Of a stretch of DNA of 64,000 nt, positions 10,395 through 21,600 are shown one piece after another (the first letter of the stretch is position 1; each line of letters opens with the position of its first letter). Origin of the DNA: Scolanthus callimorphus (lineage: Eukaryota > Cnidaria > Anthozoa > Actiniaria > Edwardsiidae). Made by a program: the position numbers and the translations under genes. The notes beneath the pieces were generated by a model, which searched no databases, had not been told where the DNA came from, and saw only the letters and a program-made list of their open reading frames with translations. Location of the stretch: positions 16,199,637-16,263,636 of the forward strand of contig CM066914.1 in the NCBI GenBank assembly GCA_033964015.1. Direction: 5' to 3'.

Positions 10395-11154
10395 TCGCCC
10401 CGTGTAAGGGCATCCGGCATCCGCGATTTTTTTTTGCTTGGCATCCGGCATCCAGTCACTAAGCGGCATCTGGCATCCACCGAATGTGTTAGGGACGTGT
10501 CATTATTTAGCGGGGGGAGGGTCCAGCAACTCCTCTATCATTTGCATTTTTCTACTCAACTTCAATACATAATAAAAATTTCGGCGCGCGTAGGACATAA
10601 AATATACTCTTTCAGGACTCGCGCAACGAAGACACAACCCTCGCGCCGTTTATAAAAACGTAAGTATATCTTGACGAGTAAAAAATAAACTCTCCCAAAA
10701 ATACCTTGCAGTGGTGGCCTGCCGCGCAGTTCACTATGCAGTCACAATTTTTCGTCATTTGAGGTAGCGTATTTCCTGGGCTGCTGAAAGGCTTTGTTTG
10801 ACTATACAAGAATAACGTAATGTTCATTTACCCGTTCTCCCTGAGGCTTGATAAAATGCATTTATGAAAATTTGGGCGCGCTTCGCGCGCAACGAAAGAA
10901 AATTATGCCCCCATCTTTATGTAAAATGTCTTCTACTAGGTCAAATAGGGGGCGGGGAAGGGTCCTAATTTTTTGGACCAACGACTGGAGGAGGGTCACA
11001 TTTTTTGTTATGTTCAAGGGGAGGGTGCAATTTTTTTTGGAGCCTTGCTTAAAAAAAAGGTAGCCCTCCCCCCAGCTAAATAATGACACGTCCCTTCCAG
11101 GGGTTAGGCATCCGGCATCCACTATAGTGCTCTGGATGCCCTTACATGGGGCGA
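10395..11154. mobile_element. 760-bp non-autonomous TIR element with 7-bp target duplication
   Basis: Ends are tcgccccgtgtaagggcatc and its inverse gatgcccttacatggggcga. Direct repeats ATTAATA flank it exactly at 10388-10394 and 11155-11161. GGCATCC subterminal repeats occur inside both ends (ggcatccggcatcc at 10440 and 11107). The interior, about 10520-10905, matches the repeat at 990-1420. No transposase frame. A 7- to 8-bp duplication is compatible with a hAT-like or related family; the family is not settled. Confidence 0.75.
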
Positions 11155-11161
11155 ATTAATA

Positions 11162-11762
11162 CCGTAAGCCAAATCGTGTCCGCATTCGCTCTGCTCAGCC
11201 CTGAAGCTGTGCCGCCAAAAGAAGTTTGCAAACCTGGAGAGAAGCTGGAAATCTGGACCGTGGGCATGTTTTTGTTGGAAAAGATTCACCCTGGGCAAAG
11301 TTTTAATTCAAGCGATTTCTTAAGCGAGGGACAAAGCCGCCATCGCCGCCATGTTGAAAATCTCCCACATAAACTAAAAATGAACTCAGTTCGCGCAGCC
11401 GAAAGCACCAAAGACATTGAAACCTGAATGGTTCTCTTACAGATTACATACATGAATGTGCAGGGATAATTCTAACTTGAAAGATTTGAGCTGAGAAAAC
11501 ATTCCATTCAAGTGTGAACAAACCTCCCACTGCCTTGGTTCGCACATAGTTAGTATGCTTCGCAGAGCGCGCGCTAAGTCGAACGTACACATTCACACAA
11601 GCCAAAGCCATGAATAATTTCTCTAAGTAAATCCAGGCGCTATATTACAAAAAGAAGACGTTGCTTATCCCTGGAATTTACAAAAAAAAATTCAGGGAAC
11701 TCAGGGAAAAAAATGCCTTTTTTTCTTTTTCCGTTTTTTAAAAAGAGAATACTATCCGAAAG
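11162..11762. other. Intergenic DNA, no gene seen
   Basis: One 93-codon open frame starts inside the right TIR of the preceding element, has no recognisable domain and looks accidental. Nothing else seen. Confidence 0.45.
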
Positions 11763-11975
11763 TTAAAGAGCCCTTGTCAGCCACTCCTTTGTTATTGTTT
11801 TCAGTCGAAATCAGACAACGAATTACCTGTAAAAATCTTGAAATAGTCTTCTAAAAACAAAGTTTTATTATTCATTTATTTAATTCAATCGAAAATATTG
11901 CAATACATCCCCTAAATCAGCCGATGGAAATGGATGCTTTCTCTGTCTCAGTATGTTGTTTTAGAAACAAAAAGT
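11763..11975 (+). mobile_element. TTAA-flanked MITE, family copy 1 (right end degraded)
   Basis: Begins TTAAAGAGCCCTTGTCAGCC, then ttgttattgttttc, a ctaaaaacaaagtt block and agccgatggaaatggatgctttctc, in the order seen in the copies at 21302, 45652, 50727 and 54094. The right terminal repeat is not recognisable here. TTAA ends and lack of coding point to a piggyBac-type MITE. Confidence 0.7.
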
Positions 11976-13123
11976 TGATTGGCTCATTGCTTTTTTCTGC
12001 GTTGGTGGGTCATTCTGGGAACATAATAACGGCGCGTAACGCCGTCTACTACGGTAATAATACATGAAAAAACTCATCGATTCTGATTGGCCGAGAGCAG
12101 TGCAGTTTTTAGGAGACAAAGTGCCAAAAAGGTAACAAATTGCAAAAATGGTTAACAAAATGCAAATTTTCTTTCGAAATGCTGAATAGATTTACAAAAT
12201 ATTTTGATAACACACATGTAGAGCTATATTATGGAAACTGTCAGGTTTTGGTCCAGATTTCAACCAAGGAAAAATGTGTGCGGCTTGTTGTGCTTTGTGA
12301 ATGTCTACTGTACTTAGAAATTTTTACATGTGTATTATTGCAAGGAAATCATGCGACGTTTTCGTTCAATTTGGAATATTTGGAATTTACTACACTCGTG
12401 GGTTTTTCAAAAAGCTCAAATTGACTCGCCTGATGCTCGTGCAATTTTGATACTTTTTTGGGGGGCCCAGAGGGGTTACAGGGGGCCCAGTGATAGGTAG
12501 CGCCCCTTTTGTTGCTAATTTTTCCTGTCACATGTTTACTCCATTTAGTGCTTTAAAAGAAGGCCCTGGGCCCGCTATGCTAGCACGGTGCCGAAGCAAT
12601 TGCCTGTGAAACAAGCTCTGTTTCAATTTGTTTGTATCTCTTGTCTTTAATTGCTATGCCCCTGAAACTCTTGAGAAACAGCCTCTCTTGAAGCCATAGT
12701 TAGTAACTATGCTAACTATGCTTGAAGCAGTGGATTTATATCCCTGATTAGTATCACCCAACTAGTTGACTATTACCAATGCTGCATTCTGATTGGCTAT
12801 GCTACTAGGGGACTATTATCAATAGACCTCTAGTAGCGAAAGAGCTGATTTTGAACATGCAAACAATGGCGGCCGCTTCTCGTTTTTTTAGGTTTCTGGT
12901 GAATTTTTGGACAATTTTTCTTTTTTTTTTGTCCAACTACCGGTAGTTTGGTGATACTAAAACAATTAGACCTCTCACCGCCAAGGGTCAAAGGGCCCGT
13001 AGCCCTTTCGGGCTTGAGGTCTAATTGTTGAATAGCTCACATCATATTTCCAATATCTTGTGACATTTCTTATGATGTGGAGAGCCAACCCAGTTTAGGA
13101 CCCATATTTCACTGTACGCCCCT
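11976..13123. other. Intergenic DNA between MITE and NTPCR 3' end
   Basis: No coding exon seen. A short inverted repeat lies at 12962-13029 (acaattagacctc / gaggtctaattgt, with a gggcccgtagcccttt loop). The last few hundred bases before 13124 probably include the NTPCR 3' UTR. Confidence 0.45.
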
Positions 13124-13978
13124 TTACAACTGTTTGAGCCTTGAGAGAATTTCATCCACGACTTCACTAACAAGACTCTCTCGATTGGACTTGGAAACCT
13201 GTTAAAAAGAGTTAAAAACAAAAACTGTCAGTCATATTGGCAGATTTTGGCATACATCAACTTTTCATACTGTGACCAAGCATGGTGAACTCACCATGTT
13301 GCACCACAATTCGACAGCAACAGCAAGGTGACAAAAATATGATAACAAAAACAAAAAGCCCTGCTGTTACTACCATGTCCCATGACTTTGAAATGGGGGG
13401 TGGTCAGAGGGGGGGGGGGGGGGGGGGGTATTATAAGAAAGAATATGATCATCAAAATGGGGGGAAGAGGCTGACTAATAGAAAATGTTTGTCAAAAAGT
13501 GGGGGGTGGCTCTGCAGGCTGTGACTACTACTTATAATTAATAACTTTATTTGTTTCAGCTGGCATAGCAGTAAAATCCCACTAAATTAGGACAGGTATT
13601 AAATATCATAACGAGAGAACTGGTGCATGATTCAACTGCATGATTTAACCACAAAAATAAACCAGGATACACTTTCTTTCCTTTTATTCTCTTCAGGAAA
13701 TACCATGGTAAACCTTGGATGAGCTAGAGCGGAATCATGGGCAGGTCACACAAGTCTCCTCTCCATCTTTCCTCAACTACATGCATAAGGAAAATGCCTT
13801 GGTCTCCCCACTATTATTATTAAAGGGAAGCACGGGTGGCGCAGCGTTACGGCGCTCGCCTCTCACTGCTGTAGCCCGGGATCGATTCTCGGCAGGGACG
13901 TGGAAATTCTTTCTCTTCTTTCCTGCCGTGAAAAGAGCTTTGGCTTCATTGTGGTCTGTAAAAGCTTGTGTTTCCTTA

Positions 13979-14009
<31 letters not shown>

Positions 14010-16800
14010 CATCTCCCTCCGCTCATATCCAATTCCAGGGGGACGTAAAAGAACCCTGGGATGCTGATACAGGTCTTCAGGTCTAACTAAACACTTCACA
14101 GACGCACGGGACGAAGAGCCACCTCGTGGATGTGCCCAATGTGTGAATCCATTATTATTATTATTGTTGTTGTTGTTGTTGTTGTTGCTGTTGCTGTTGT
14201 TGTTGTTGTTATTATTATTATTATTCTTATTACCCATATTTTCTTATCAAGCTCAATAAGCTAAAAAGGCCATGATACTGAGCCTGTTTGGTAATTCAAA
14301 TGCATCAAAAGCCCTGCTCATTATACCCCAGTATATTCCAGCCAGGGGTGTAGGGGTCCTATATTGACTGGTCCATCCATAAGGATAGTTAGGGACATTT
14401 TGCAGTGGTAACTTGCCTCAACTAAAGTAACATCTGGTCTCAGTTTCAGCTCCTCTACCAGTGCTATAGGATGCTGCCTTGCTATTGGTACTGTAGCTAA
14501 CACTGCAACATCACTTGATGTAAAGAGTTCTTTGACAGCCTGAGTAAAAGGCTGACTAAACATTTCCATCTTCCCTATTTCATCTACTATGACAACAGCT
14601 GAGCCCTGCCCATAATCAGAAAAAGAATGAGCCTTTTCATAATAAAAAATATGATAATAACTGTATGCATGTGTATACTGCAAATAACTGCATGGATATG
14701 TTCTATGCAGTTTACAGATGTCTTTATCTCTGATGGGGACTGTACGTGTAGTTTACAATCATGAGTGGGATTATATAATTATATTATCATGTATGGGGAG
14801 TTCTGTCACCTGGGGACAGTCTTTAACCAAAACAGCATTCTTTTTAACTCTCCCCTGTGTAGAATGGCCTGTGGATCACACCTTGGGTATGGGTATCACT
14901 AAGGGTATGAACATTTTTCAAAAAGTGTGTGTGGGTGGCGGGGGGGGGGGGGAGTTGATGGGGTACCCCGCCTATAAACCATATACGTACTACTCAGTCT
15001 AACCATATGCTACTCAACAGCAGTGTAATGACTTACTGTCCTATTCTTGATTGTAGGAATAGCCAGTTGTTCGAAGGAATGGACATCTACTATGTATTTA
15101 CCTACACTTGGTCCTCTTGGGCCACTTTCTGACCTAAAAAAGGATCAAGTTGAGAGGATGATTTTAGGGTTATCTGAAAATCCTGAGTAATACTTAAGAG
15201 GAAATCAATTTAGAGATCGAGCATTTTCATGTTTTGGTGGACAAAATCTTGTACCAGAATAACTTCAAATTCTCTTTCATTTTCTTAAAGCTAGACATGT
15301 TACTCATTAACTGTAGTAATGCCAAAATTAAATTCCCATTGGAAACTATAAACAAAATACTTAGTGCAAACTCAAGGAAAAAATTGTTTTCAATTTCAAT
15401 CCACTACCACTTCCCAGTGCTTTGTAAGAACTTTGAATTTTATCTTCAGTGTTTGGTGTTATTAGAAACAGATTCTTTTCACAAGTTATTGAAAACAGAC
15501 TCAAAAAAGTTTGCAATACAATGCAACCCATGATCTTGGTACAATATTTTTGTCCACTGCTTACTCCAACTGCTGGCAGATTCCTTCTTAACTTCTTTAT
15601 TCAAATTCTTTATGGATTCTTGCCTCTGAGTTTATTAAATTCTGCACTAGTTGTAAATCTCAAATATTGCAGAAAGGGGAGCTGGTGGTTGCCCCCCTAA
15701 TTTCCTGTCTCCTAACTTGGCAACAACCCTGTATTCTTATAATTGGCAGTACTAGAGCAGATTTCGTATGACTGTGAAAAGTACCGCCACAAAGTTGTTC
15801 CGCGCCGCGACCGTGACCGTACCGCGACTACGCGATTTCATTGGCGATTTCATTCCATCTACAGCAGGCCAGGTTCCGTACCGCCACCGCGACAGTGCCG
15901 CGCCGTACCGCGGCACTTTTCACAGTCATACGAAATCTGCTCTATTAATTTAGGTCCTTCTGTGATTCCAGAAAAAATCCATTCCTCCCCCACGGAAGGA
16001 ATTTAAAAGTTCCAGGGGGGGTGGGAATGGGGATCAAAGGTCTTTTATTTCCCATACAATCACTGTATTTTTCACTGGAAATTCCAGAGGGGCATGTGTG
16101 TGTGTGTGCGGTGGGGAGGGATCATTTCTCTTGTGGGAGGGGTATATAGATAATTTCTGGAAAAAACAGACATTCTCAGGGACGTCAACTCTCTCAGTTT
16201 TGCCTGTATAGAGTCTCAAGATTTTTTGCTTCGTCTCCCATGAAAAATCAAGACAACACCTTATACATTTACTGTATTTCTCACGGGAGAATTTCAGGAA
16301 ATTTCACCACTTCAAGACAGTCTCCAGATTTTGAAGTCCTGAGGTTGACATGCATTCTAGTTTTTGCGAGTATGCAAGCTCTAGAAGAAACTTGCTTTGT
16401 GAATGTTTTATTCCAGAAAAAAATCCACACCAAGTCACCAAGCATCGACTCTTGGCAAAAACTACTGGCATATTTATGTCAAAACAAAAATACAATGTTT
16501 ACCCCTTTGTCCGAGCCAGTGGTCCTCTTCTTCCATCTAGCGTAACGACATCGAATCCTAACCGGCCACCCCTGGGGACGCCACGCACTTCCTCTGTGTA
16601 AAACCCTTGTACAGTTTTGATGGTTTTGCTCTGCAGTTGCTCGTACACTTTGCGACACAGCGTTGTCTTGCCTACACCTATACGAAGTTTGACACATTGC
16701 AATTGCAGATGCAGACCAATGCAAAGTGTATCGGCAAGAAAACGCGGTCAAAACTTACCAGGAGGTCCAGTAATAAGTACGTGTTTTTATAAGCTGCCAT
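13124..16800 (-). CDS. NTPCR: Cancer-related nucleoside-triphosphatase homologue (THEP1 family)
   Basis: Five exons: 16800-16759, 16677-16503, 15133-15037, 14605-14417, 13198-13124 (stop TAA 13126-13124). The phases agree and give about 192 residues, close to the 190 of human NTPCR. The family hydrolyses NTPs to NDPs. Walker A GPPGVGKTT is split by intron 1. The sequence then reads GFYTEEVRG and [16 protein letters not shown] in exon 2, [16 protein letters not shown] in exon 3, Walker [16 protein letters not shown] and PIALVEEL in exon 4, and SKSNRESL in exon 5. Two oddities. Exon 4 ends GAG|gcaagt, a GC donor, and this splice gives VTLVE-VSKSNR, which fits the family. In exon 1 the ATG at 16800 is one base out of frame with the P-loop, and the P-loop frame has TAA at 16789-16787; one more A in the A5 run at 16788-16784 would repair it. 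A SINE lies in intron 4 and a MITE in intron 2. Confidence 0.9.
13826..14150 (+). mobile_element. tRNA-derived SINE, copy 1
   Basis: The head has an A-box-like tggcgcagcgttacggc and a B-box-like gggatcgattc about 45 bp apart, with the cccgggatcgattctcggc layout of a tRNA-derived RNA polymerase III promoter. The body continues to ttccagggggac and a 3' end running into (ATT)n. A related, more decayed copy lies at 32655-32905. It sits in NTPCR intron 4, antisense to that gene. It is a retroposon head and not a tRNA gene: no acceptor stem is seen. Confidence 0.75.
14150..14233. repeat. ATT/GTT trinucleotide microsatellite
   Basis: About 27 consecutive tnn units (ATT, GTT, GCT), forming the 3' tail of the SINE. 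It yields a spurious poly-Asn frame on the minus strand. Confidence 0.9.
15753..15944. mobile_element. 192-bp palindromic MITE in NTPCR intron 2
   Basis: Left end tagagcagatttcgtatgac and right end, inverted, gtcatacgaaatctgctcta. Arms are gtgaaaagtaccgc / gcggcacttttcac around a CG-rich interior. The outermost TA may be the target duplication. No coding. Confidence 0.75.
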
Positions 16801-17177
16801 CTTGGCAGCCATGTTGCTTGCTTAGTAGCCACGCCTTCACAGTATGCGATAATTTGTGTTTCGGAGTTTTCTTTCTTTGTTTTTTCCCGTTAAGTAATTT
16901 TTCTTTTATCTCTAGTATTCTAAAACGTTTCTTTTTTCTGAGATGTAGAAATCTTTTCAAAACAATAACAAAGGATTAAAACAAAAAATTAAGAGCGCAA
17001 ATTATTGTGAACGTTGGGCTCCCTGTTTCAAAACAAGGCCTGGATACAAGGGCGTGGATGGAAGGAAGGAACATCGCTCGAGCTGGCGTCTTTTGAGTTG
17101 CACTGTGTCTTCAATGGATTTTACGCTACTCATTAAATAGTACAGTATTTAAAAGCCAAGGTTTCCCTTAAGAGACA
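16801..17177. promoter_or_regulatory. Head-to-head intergenic region, probable bidirectional promoter
   Basis: Only 377 bp separate the NTPCR start (16800, -) from the LRRC57 start (17178, +). No exon or repeat is seen between. The right part has CG dinucleotides (ctcgagctggcgtc). No convincing TATA box was identified. A shared promoter is inferred from spacing alone. Confidence 0.55.
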
Positions 17178-19825
17178 ATGGGAAATTCTATATCGCCACA
17201 TATCGAAAGCGCTCGGAAAACGGGAGTGTGCTCGCTAAAAGATAAAGGATTGTCAGAGGTTGGTAGAAATCGACTAGGGAGGGTGTAGTCTGTTGCATAC
17301 ATAATTCCAAGTAACTGAGTATGAAAGTACACGAAGAACATTACAATTAATCTGCTTTTATCTTAGTTACCTATTGTTTTGTATTACAACTGTTTCAGTT
17401 TTGTTTTAATTTCCTTTAACGATTCTTACATAAAGGTAATGTATTAAAGTTCGTTGGTATGAACTGAAGTATTTGAAAACCACAGCATGATATTGACTTC
17501 TGACCTCGTTGCAGGTACCCAATCAGCTTCTGAAAGTTGGAACATCCATCAGGACTTTGGATCTCTCTGAAAACAAGCTGAAGGTTCTGCCACCTGAAAT
17601 TTGCAATTTTACAGGTCTCAAAAACTTAGCATTGTCATCTAACAGACTTGGTGAGAAGATCAAATCGACTATTCTAAAAAAATAAAAATAGTGTTGTATA
17701 TTATTGGATATCTACAATCTACACAATCAAAGTCAAACAATGTTTGTCCACTGCCCCTTTCCTCAGGAATTGTCTCCTAGTATTCTCTGTATTTGACTCC
17801 CAATGGGGTTCTCAAAACCACAATACCACACAAAATCTCCAAAATTACTTCAGAACTGCAAAAAATTAGCAAAAGCACTGTATTACAGTAGATTAAGATA
17901 TGTAGTGTAGATTAAGAAAAACCTCAATACTGCCATAGCCAAAGTTTTCACTGCAATTCAGCAAGTCCAGAAGCAAATGTCTGCAAGGCACAGGGTTCTA
18001 GAATACCATTTGGCTAATTCACCACACCACTGCATAAAAATACAGCCAATACTGCATCAGCACAATCTAGGCCCCCTCAATGAACATCCAAGGGGGAAAG
18101 AAGTGTAAACAAGATTCTCTAATTCATCCTTAAAAAATCCAAGTTTTTTAAGATTCCAATGATTTTTACAAGATTCTAGACAGGCACCTGTTCTGTCAAC
18201 GTTTATGTCAATATTAAGCAGCTTTTGGTGATCCCTTTTTGTTTTTTACATCTTAATCTACACTTAAACAAATTCTGCCATTATCTTTCTACAGAGGCTA
18301 TTCCAAATGATACCACAAAGTTGAAGAAACTGGAAGTACTCATGCTGAACAGCAATGCAATTAAAGTTCTACCAGCCAATCTTTTTTCAAGTTTAACTAA
18401 CTTGAAGACACTATCCCTTGCATCAAACAAGCTCACAGTGTTTCCAGAAGACCTGTGCTCCTTGCGACATCTTGACATTGTAGATTTTTCTGACAATAAA
18501 ATAAGACTTCTTCCTGAAAGAATTGGTGAACTACAAGCTATTGAACTCATCTTGAATGCCAATGAGATGGCTTCATTGCCAGCATCATTGTCCAGGTGCT
18601 CTCGGCTGAAAGTGCTTAGAGTGGAGGAGAATTGTTTGTCTTTGGATGCCATACCACAACCTCTACTGAAAGACTCGCAACTCTCACTTATCGCTGTTGA
18701 AGGGAACTTGTTTTCAATGAAAGAGTTTCGTGAGAAAGAGGGATATGAGCAGGTAAGAAAGTAATTGTTATCCTAACGTGTTAGGCATGGTGTTACTGGT
18801 CTCTCACTGCTTTGGCATTTGGGATTTTTCTCTTCTGTATGAGTTTGTGTTTCAGACCTACAATTGGTTGCCACGTTTAGTCAGCACTTTGTGTAGAAAG
18901 AAATGAGATACAAAATTTTTTTGGTTTTCGAAATGTTGTTTTCATGAAGCTATCAAATTGATCTGTCACTGATTTGCTTATTTAGAACATATGACAATAA
19001 TCAGTTTTTGCTCTCCAAAAATATTCTTTGTTAAACATTTCTCCCAAATTAATTTTTGTTTGAACATACTTAAGGCTATGTTTGTGCTATGTTAAAGCCA
19101 GCACTTTGTGTCAAATGTCACATTAATTTCCATGACCTAATGTTTTGGATTACAGTCGAAGCTCTCTGTGCGACCGCTCTCGTAAGCAACCAGCTCCCAT
19201 AATGACCATTTTCCCGAAACCCTGTTTGAATTGTCACACAAACTCTGTTATTTCAAGCTCTCGTAAGCGACCGCCTTATCGATACGACCAGCTCAGTTAG
19301 CGATCACAATTTCAAATCACCAACAGAGATTTTCTATTGCTTTTAAGCTCTCGTAAGCGACCACAGAACGTTTTGTCTTTAAAATATTAGTCATCACCTC
19401 CAAAAAGCCAAACTGATACAAGCTGCACCAGTGAAATGCTATTTTCTGGTCATCTATTCTTAATTAAAGTCTGGAAATAAATCAAACTATTGTTAAGCAT
19501 TAGTATCACATGATATTTTCTAGATTTATTATACTAAGCTCTCGTAAGCGACCAACAGCTATTGTTCAAGTAAGAAGCCGCTTGGTGGTCGCTTACGAGA
19601 GCCGTTCTCGTAAGCGACCAGCTCCGTTAACGACCGCAATTTTCAGTTCCCGAGGTGGTCGCTAACGAGAGCTTCGACTGTAGTAGGAATTTGGAACTCT
19701 TTTTTTTCTTTTTTTCAGTAGTAAATCAATTTCGTGACATGGCCTTTGAGAATTTTTTTCATGTGCCTTTTTTCTTTTTACAGTACATGGAGAGATACAC
19801 AGCAACAAAGAAAAAATTCACTTAA
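17178..19825 (+). CDS. LRRC57: Leucine-rich repeat protein 57 homologue
   Basis: Four exons: 17178-17258, 17515-17650, 18295-18752, 19784-19825 (stop TAA 19823-19825). All junctions are GT-AG with consistent phases, giving 238 residues against 239 in human LRRC57. The N-terminus MGNSISPHIESARKTGV has Gly2 in a context suited to N-myristoylation, as in the vertebrate protein. LRR units follow, including LRTL/IRTLDLSENKLKVLP, LEVLMLNSNAIKVLP, LKTLSLASNKLTVFP and LDIVDFSDNKIRLLP. The C-terminus is diagnostic: ELQAIEL, RLKVLRVEENCL, LSLIAVEGNLF, EKEGYEQYMERYTATKKKF. LRRC57 is a membrane-associated LRR protein of poorly defined role. Intron 3 carries a pogo-like MITE (19153-19680). It is divergent from NTPCR, with which it probably shares a promoter. 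Confidence 0.93.
19153..19680. mobile_element. TA-flanked MITE with CAGTCGAAGCTCTC ends
   Basis: 528 bp between TA dinucleotides at 19151-19152 and 19681-19682. Termini are CAGTCGAAGCTCTC and the inverse GAGAGCTTCGACTG. The interior is a series of ctctcgtaagcgacc units in both orientations (for example at 19258, 19348, 19536 and, inverted, 19587). TA duplication and CAG...CTG ends fit a pogo/Tigger-like or other Tc1/mariner MITE. Lies in LRRC57 intron 3. Confidence 0.8.
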
Positions 19826-20754
19826 AGCAATGGATATTACAGTAGAGAGTATTGTGTTGCATAGAAAAAGTAACAAGTATGTATAAAATATTGTGTCATG
19901 GGCCACTGAGAGGGAGGGACTGAGGGGCTCAATCCCCCTCCCCCACTTCAAAGTGTACTCTGGAGACCATGTTTGTATGTTACTCTACTGGTACGGTGTA
20001 AGTCACATACCAGTAGGTATGTCAACCTTTGAAATGGCGAAATTCCTGAAATTCTCCTGGGAGAAATATTATAGTAAATGTATAGCAGTCATCTTCAATT
20101 TTTTCCAGGAGATGAAGCAAAAAATCTTGAGACTCACGGCAAAACCGGGAAAGTTAACATTATTCTCTGTATGTGCCACTAGGTTGTTTTATGATTAATC
20201 TCAAGTCATGTGAGATTGGAAATTAGCAAGGTACAGTTTACTAGCAGAGGCTTTTGCTTGGTATATTTTGCTCTCGTTTTGTTGCTAGCCTTCCCGGTTT
20301 GGTTGTCTTGTGTTGTTTTCTATGTGTTTCAGAAAGAAAGAAAGCTCTGCTCATGGGGTAGGCACAGTTAAACCCTGCATATTATTCTGGATCAACATTG
20401 TCCTGGGTTAACTGTAAGGTTCTTATAAAATTGGATTCCAAAATGGATTAAATTTAGCCTGACAGGTTCTTAATTTTCATGTTCTTATATGTGGGTTTTT
20501 ACTGACTATTATTTATTTTATGAAAATAAAATGAAGAATTGGCAGGGTTTCCACAACATCTTAAAAGCTAAAACATCTGTAAAAACATTTTTATTTTTCG
20601 TGACATTCATAATAATAATAATCACCAATACAAGTATGTAGACGTTAAATAATTCTAACTCTAATGATAATAAATACTAAACACTAAAGTGTTCCTGGTA
20701 TCTTTAGGTTATGAAAGGCTGTAGCCGTTTTGAGGCCATAGCATTGTCCTGTTT
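19826..20754. other. Intergenic DNA downstream of LRRC57
   Basis: Includes the LRRC57 3' UTR and, at about 20440-20505, a fragment ending ttcttatatgtgggttttTACTG that matches the terminal repeat of the element at 4026. No exon recognised. Confidence 0.5.
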
Positions 20755-21300
20755 AACAGTGCCTGAGCGAAGATAGCACACGTGAGACACACTTGTGCGC
20801 TTTGGCAACAAATTTGGCAAGGACACCAGTGTCCCTTACTCTCTGGATAAACTTCTTAATGTCCTTAATACATGCTTCTTCGCGGCGGTCCGAGAGGGTA
20901 AGAAGTCCACAGCGCACAAGTGCATCTTCATAGCGGGTAGCCCAGGGAAAGTTATATTCTACATCTACATCTACTTTATTGACTGATAAAACCAATTCCG
21001 GTATCACATCAGTATAAATAAAAAATATACAAATCTATCTAGATAGATATTCATGGCCTTTTTCTGGACTCCCTCTACAATCTGGCAGGTTTGCCCCGAC
21101 AGGGAAGGCGTACTCCAGCACAGAACTTATCAGGCTGGAGTACACCAGACTAAATCCCCTTCCATCACACCTGACTTCTCAAGACAACGCAGTGCGTACA
21201 TGCGTTTGCGCGCCCTCTCTGTACAATATACTCGCCGTGAGAGCTCCAGCTGCGGTCGGCCTCTGATATATGAACGCCATGACATTACGCCATCCTATAG
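20755..21300 (-). mobile_element. Decayed LINE reverse-transcriptase 3' portion
   Basis: On the minus strand, pieces in different frames read like the end of a cnidarian LINE polyprotein: RMYALRCLEKSGV, YSSLISSVLEYAF and, in an intact 84-codon stretch, RYEDALVRCGLLTLSDRREEACIKD. Frameshifts and stops separate them. The AT-rich sequence left of 20740 would be the 3' end. Non-functional. Confidence 0.65.
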
Positions 21301-21301
21301 G

Positions 21302-21598
21302 TTAAAGAGCCCGTGTCAGCCACTCCTCTTTGTTATTGTTTTCTTCCGATATTAGAAGAAGAATTACGCGTAAAAATCTCTTATTAAACATCTAAAAACA
21401 ACGTTTCAGATTTGATTTACCAAATCAAATGACTCTTTCTTGGTGTGGCAAGGCACCAGAGGCATAAATACAATACAAGACAAAAGACCGTAGAACGAAA
21501 CAATAAGATGGAATACAATGAGCTCCAATCCAAAATACAATACATCTTGCAACACCAAGAAAGACCCAATCGAGAAAATTGCTCTATATTCTCTAAAT
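21302..21598 (+). mobile_element. TTAA-flanked MITE copy 2, split by a nested MITE
   Basis: The left end TTAAAGAGCCCGTGTCAGCC begins at 21302 and the body runs to gatttaccaaat. It is interrupted at about 21425 by a copy of the hAT-like MITE (21432-21567, ends ctttcttggtgt / aacaccaagaaag). The body resumes with aatcgagaaaattgctctatattctctaaat and is cut by the foldback element starting at 21601; its right end is lost. Confidence 0.75.
21432..21567. mobile_element. hAT-like MITE, second copy, nested
   Basis: Closely matches 5306-5438 through its length: caaggcaccagaggca, gacaaaagaccgtag, cgaaacaataagatgg, atacaatacatcttgcaac. The target duplication is no longer clear here. Confidence 0.75.
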
Positions 21599-21600
21599 TA

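Noticed and set aside
13840..13905. Possible tRNA gene (A and B box motifs)
   Set aside because: No acceptor stem or convincing anticodon arm; the sequence continues into a SINE body shared with 32655-32905.
13863..14237. Minus-strand poly-Asn protein
   Set aside because: Product of the ATT/GTT microsatellite joined to the SINE body.
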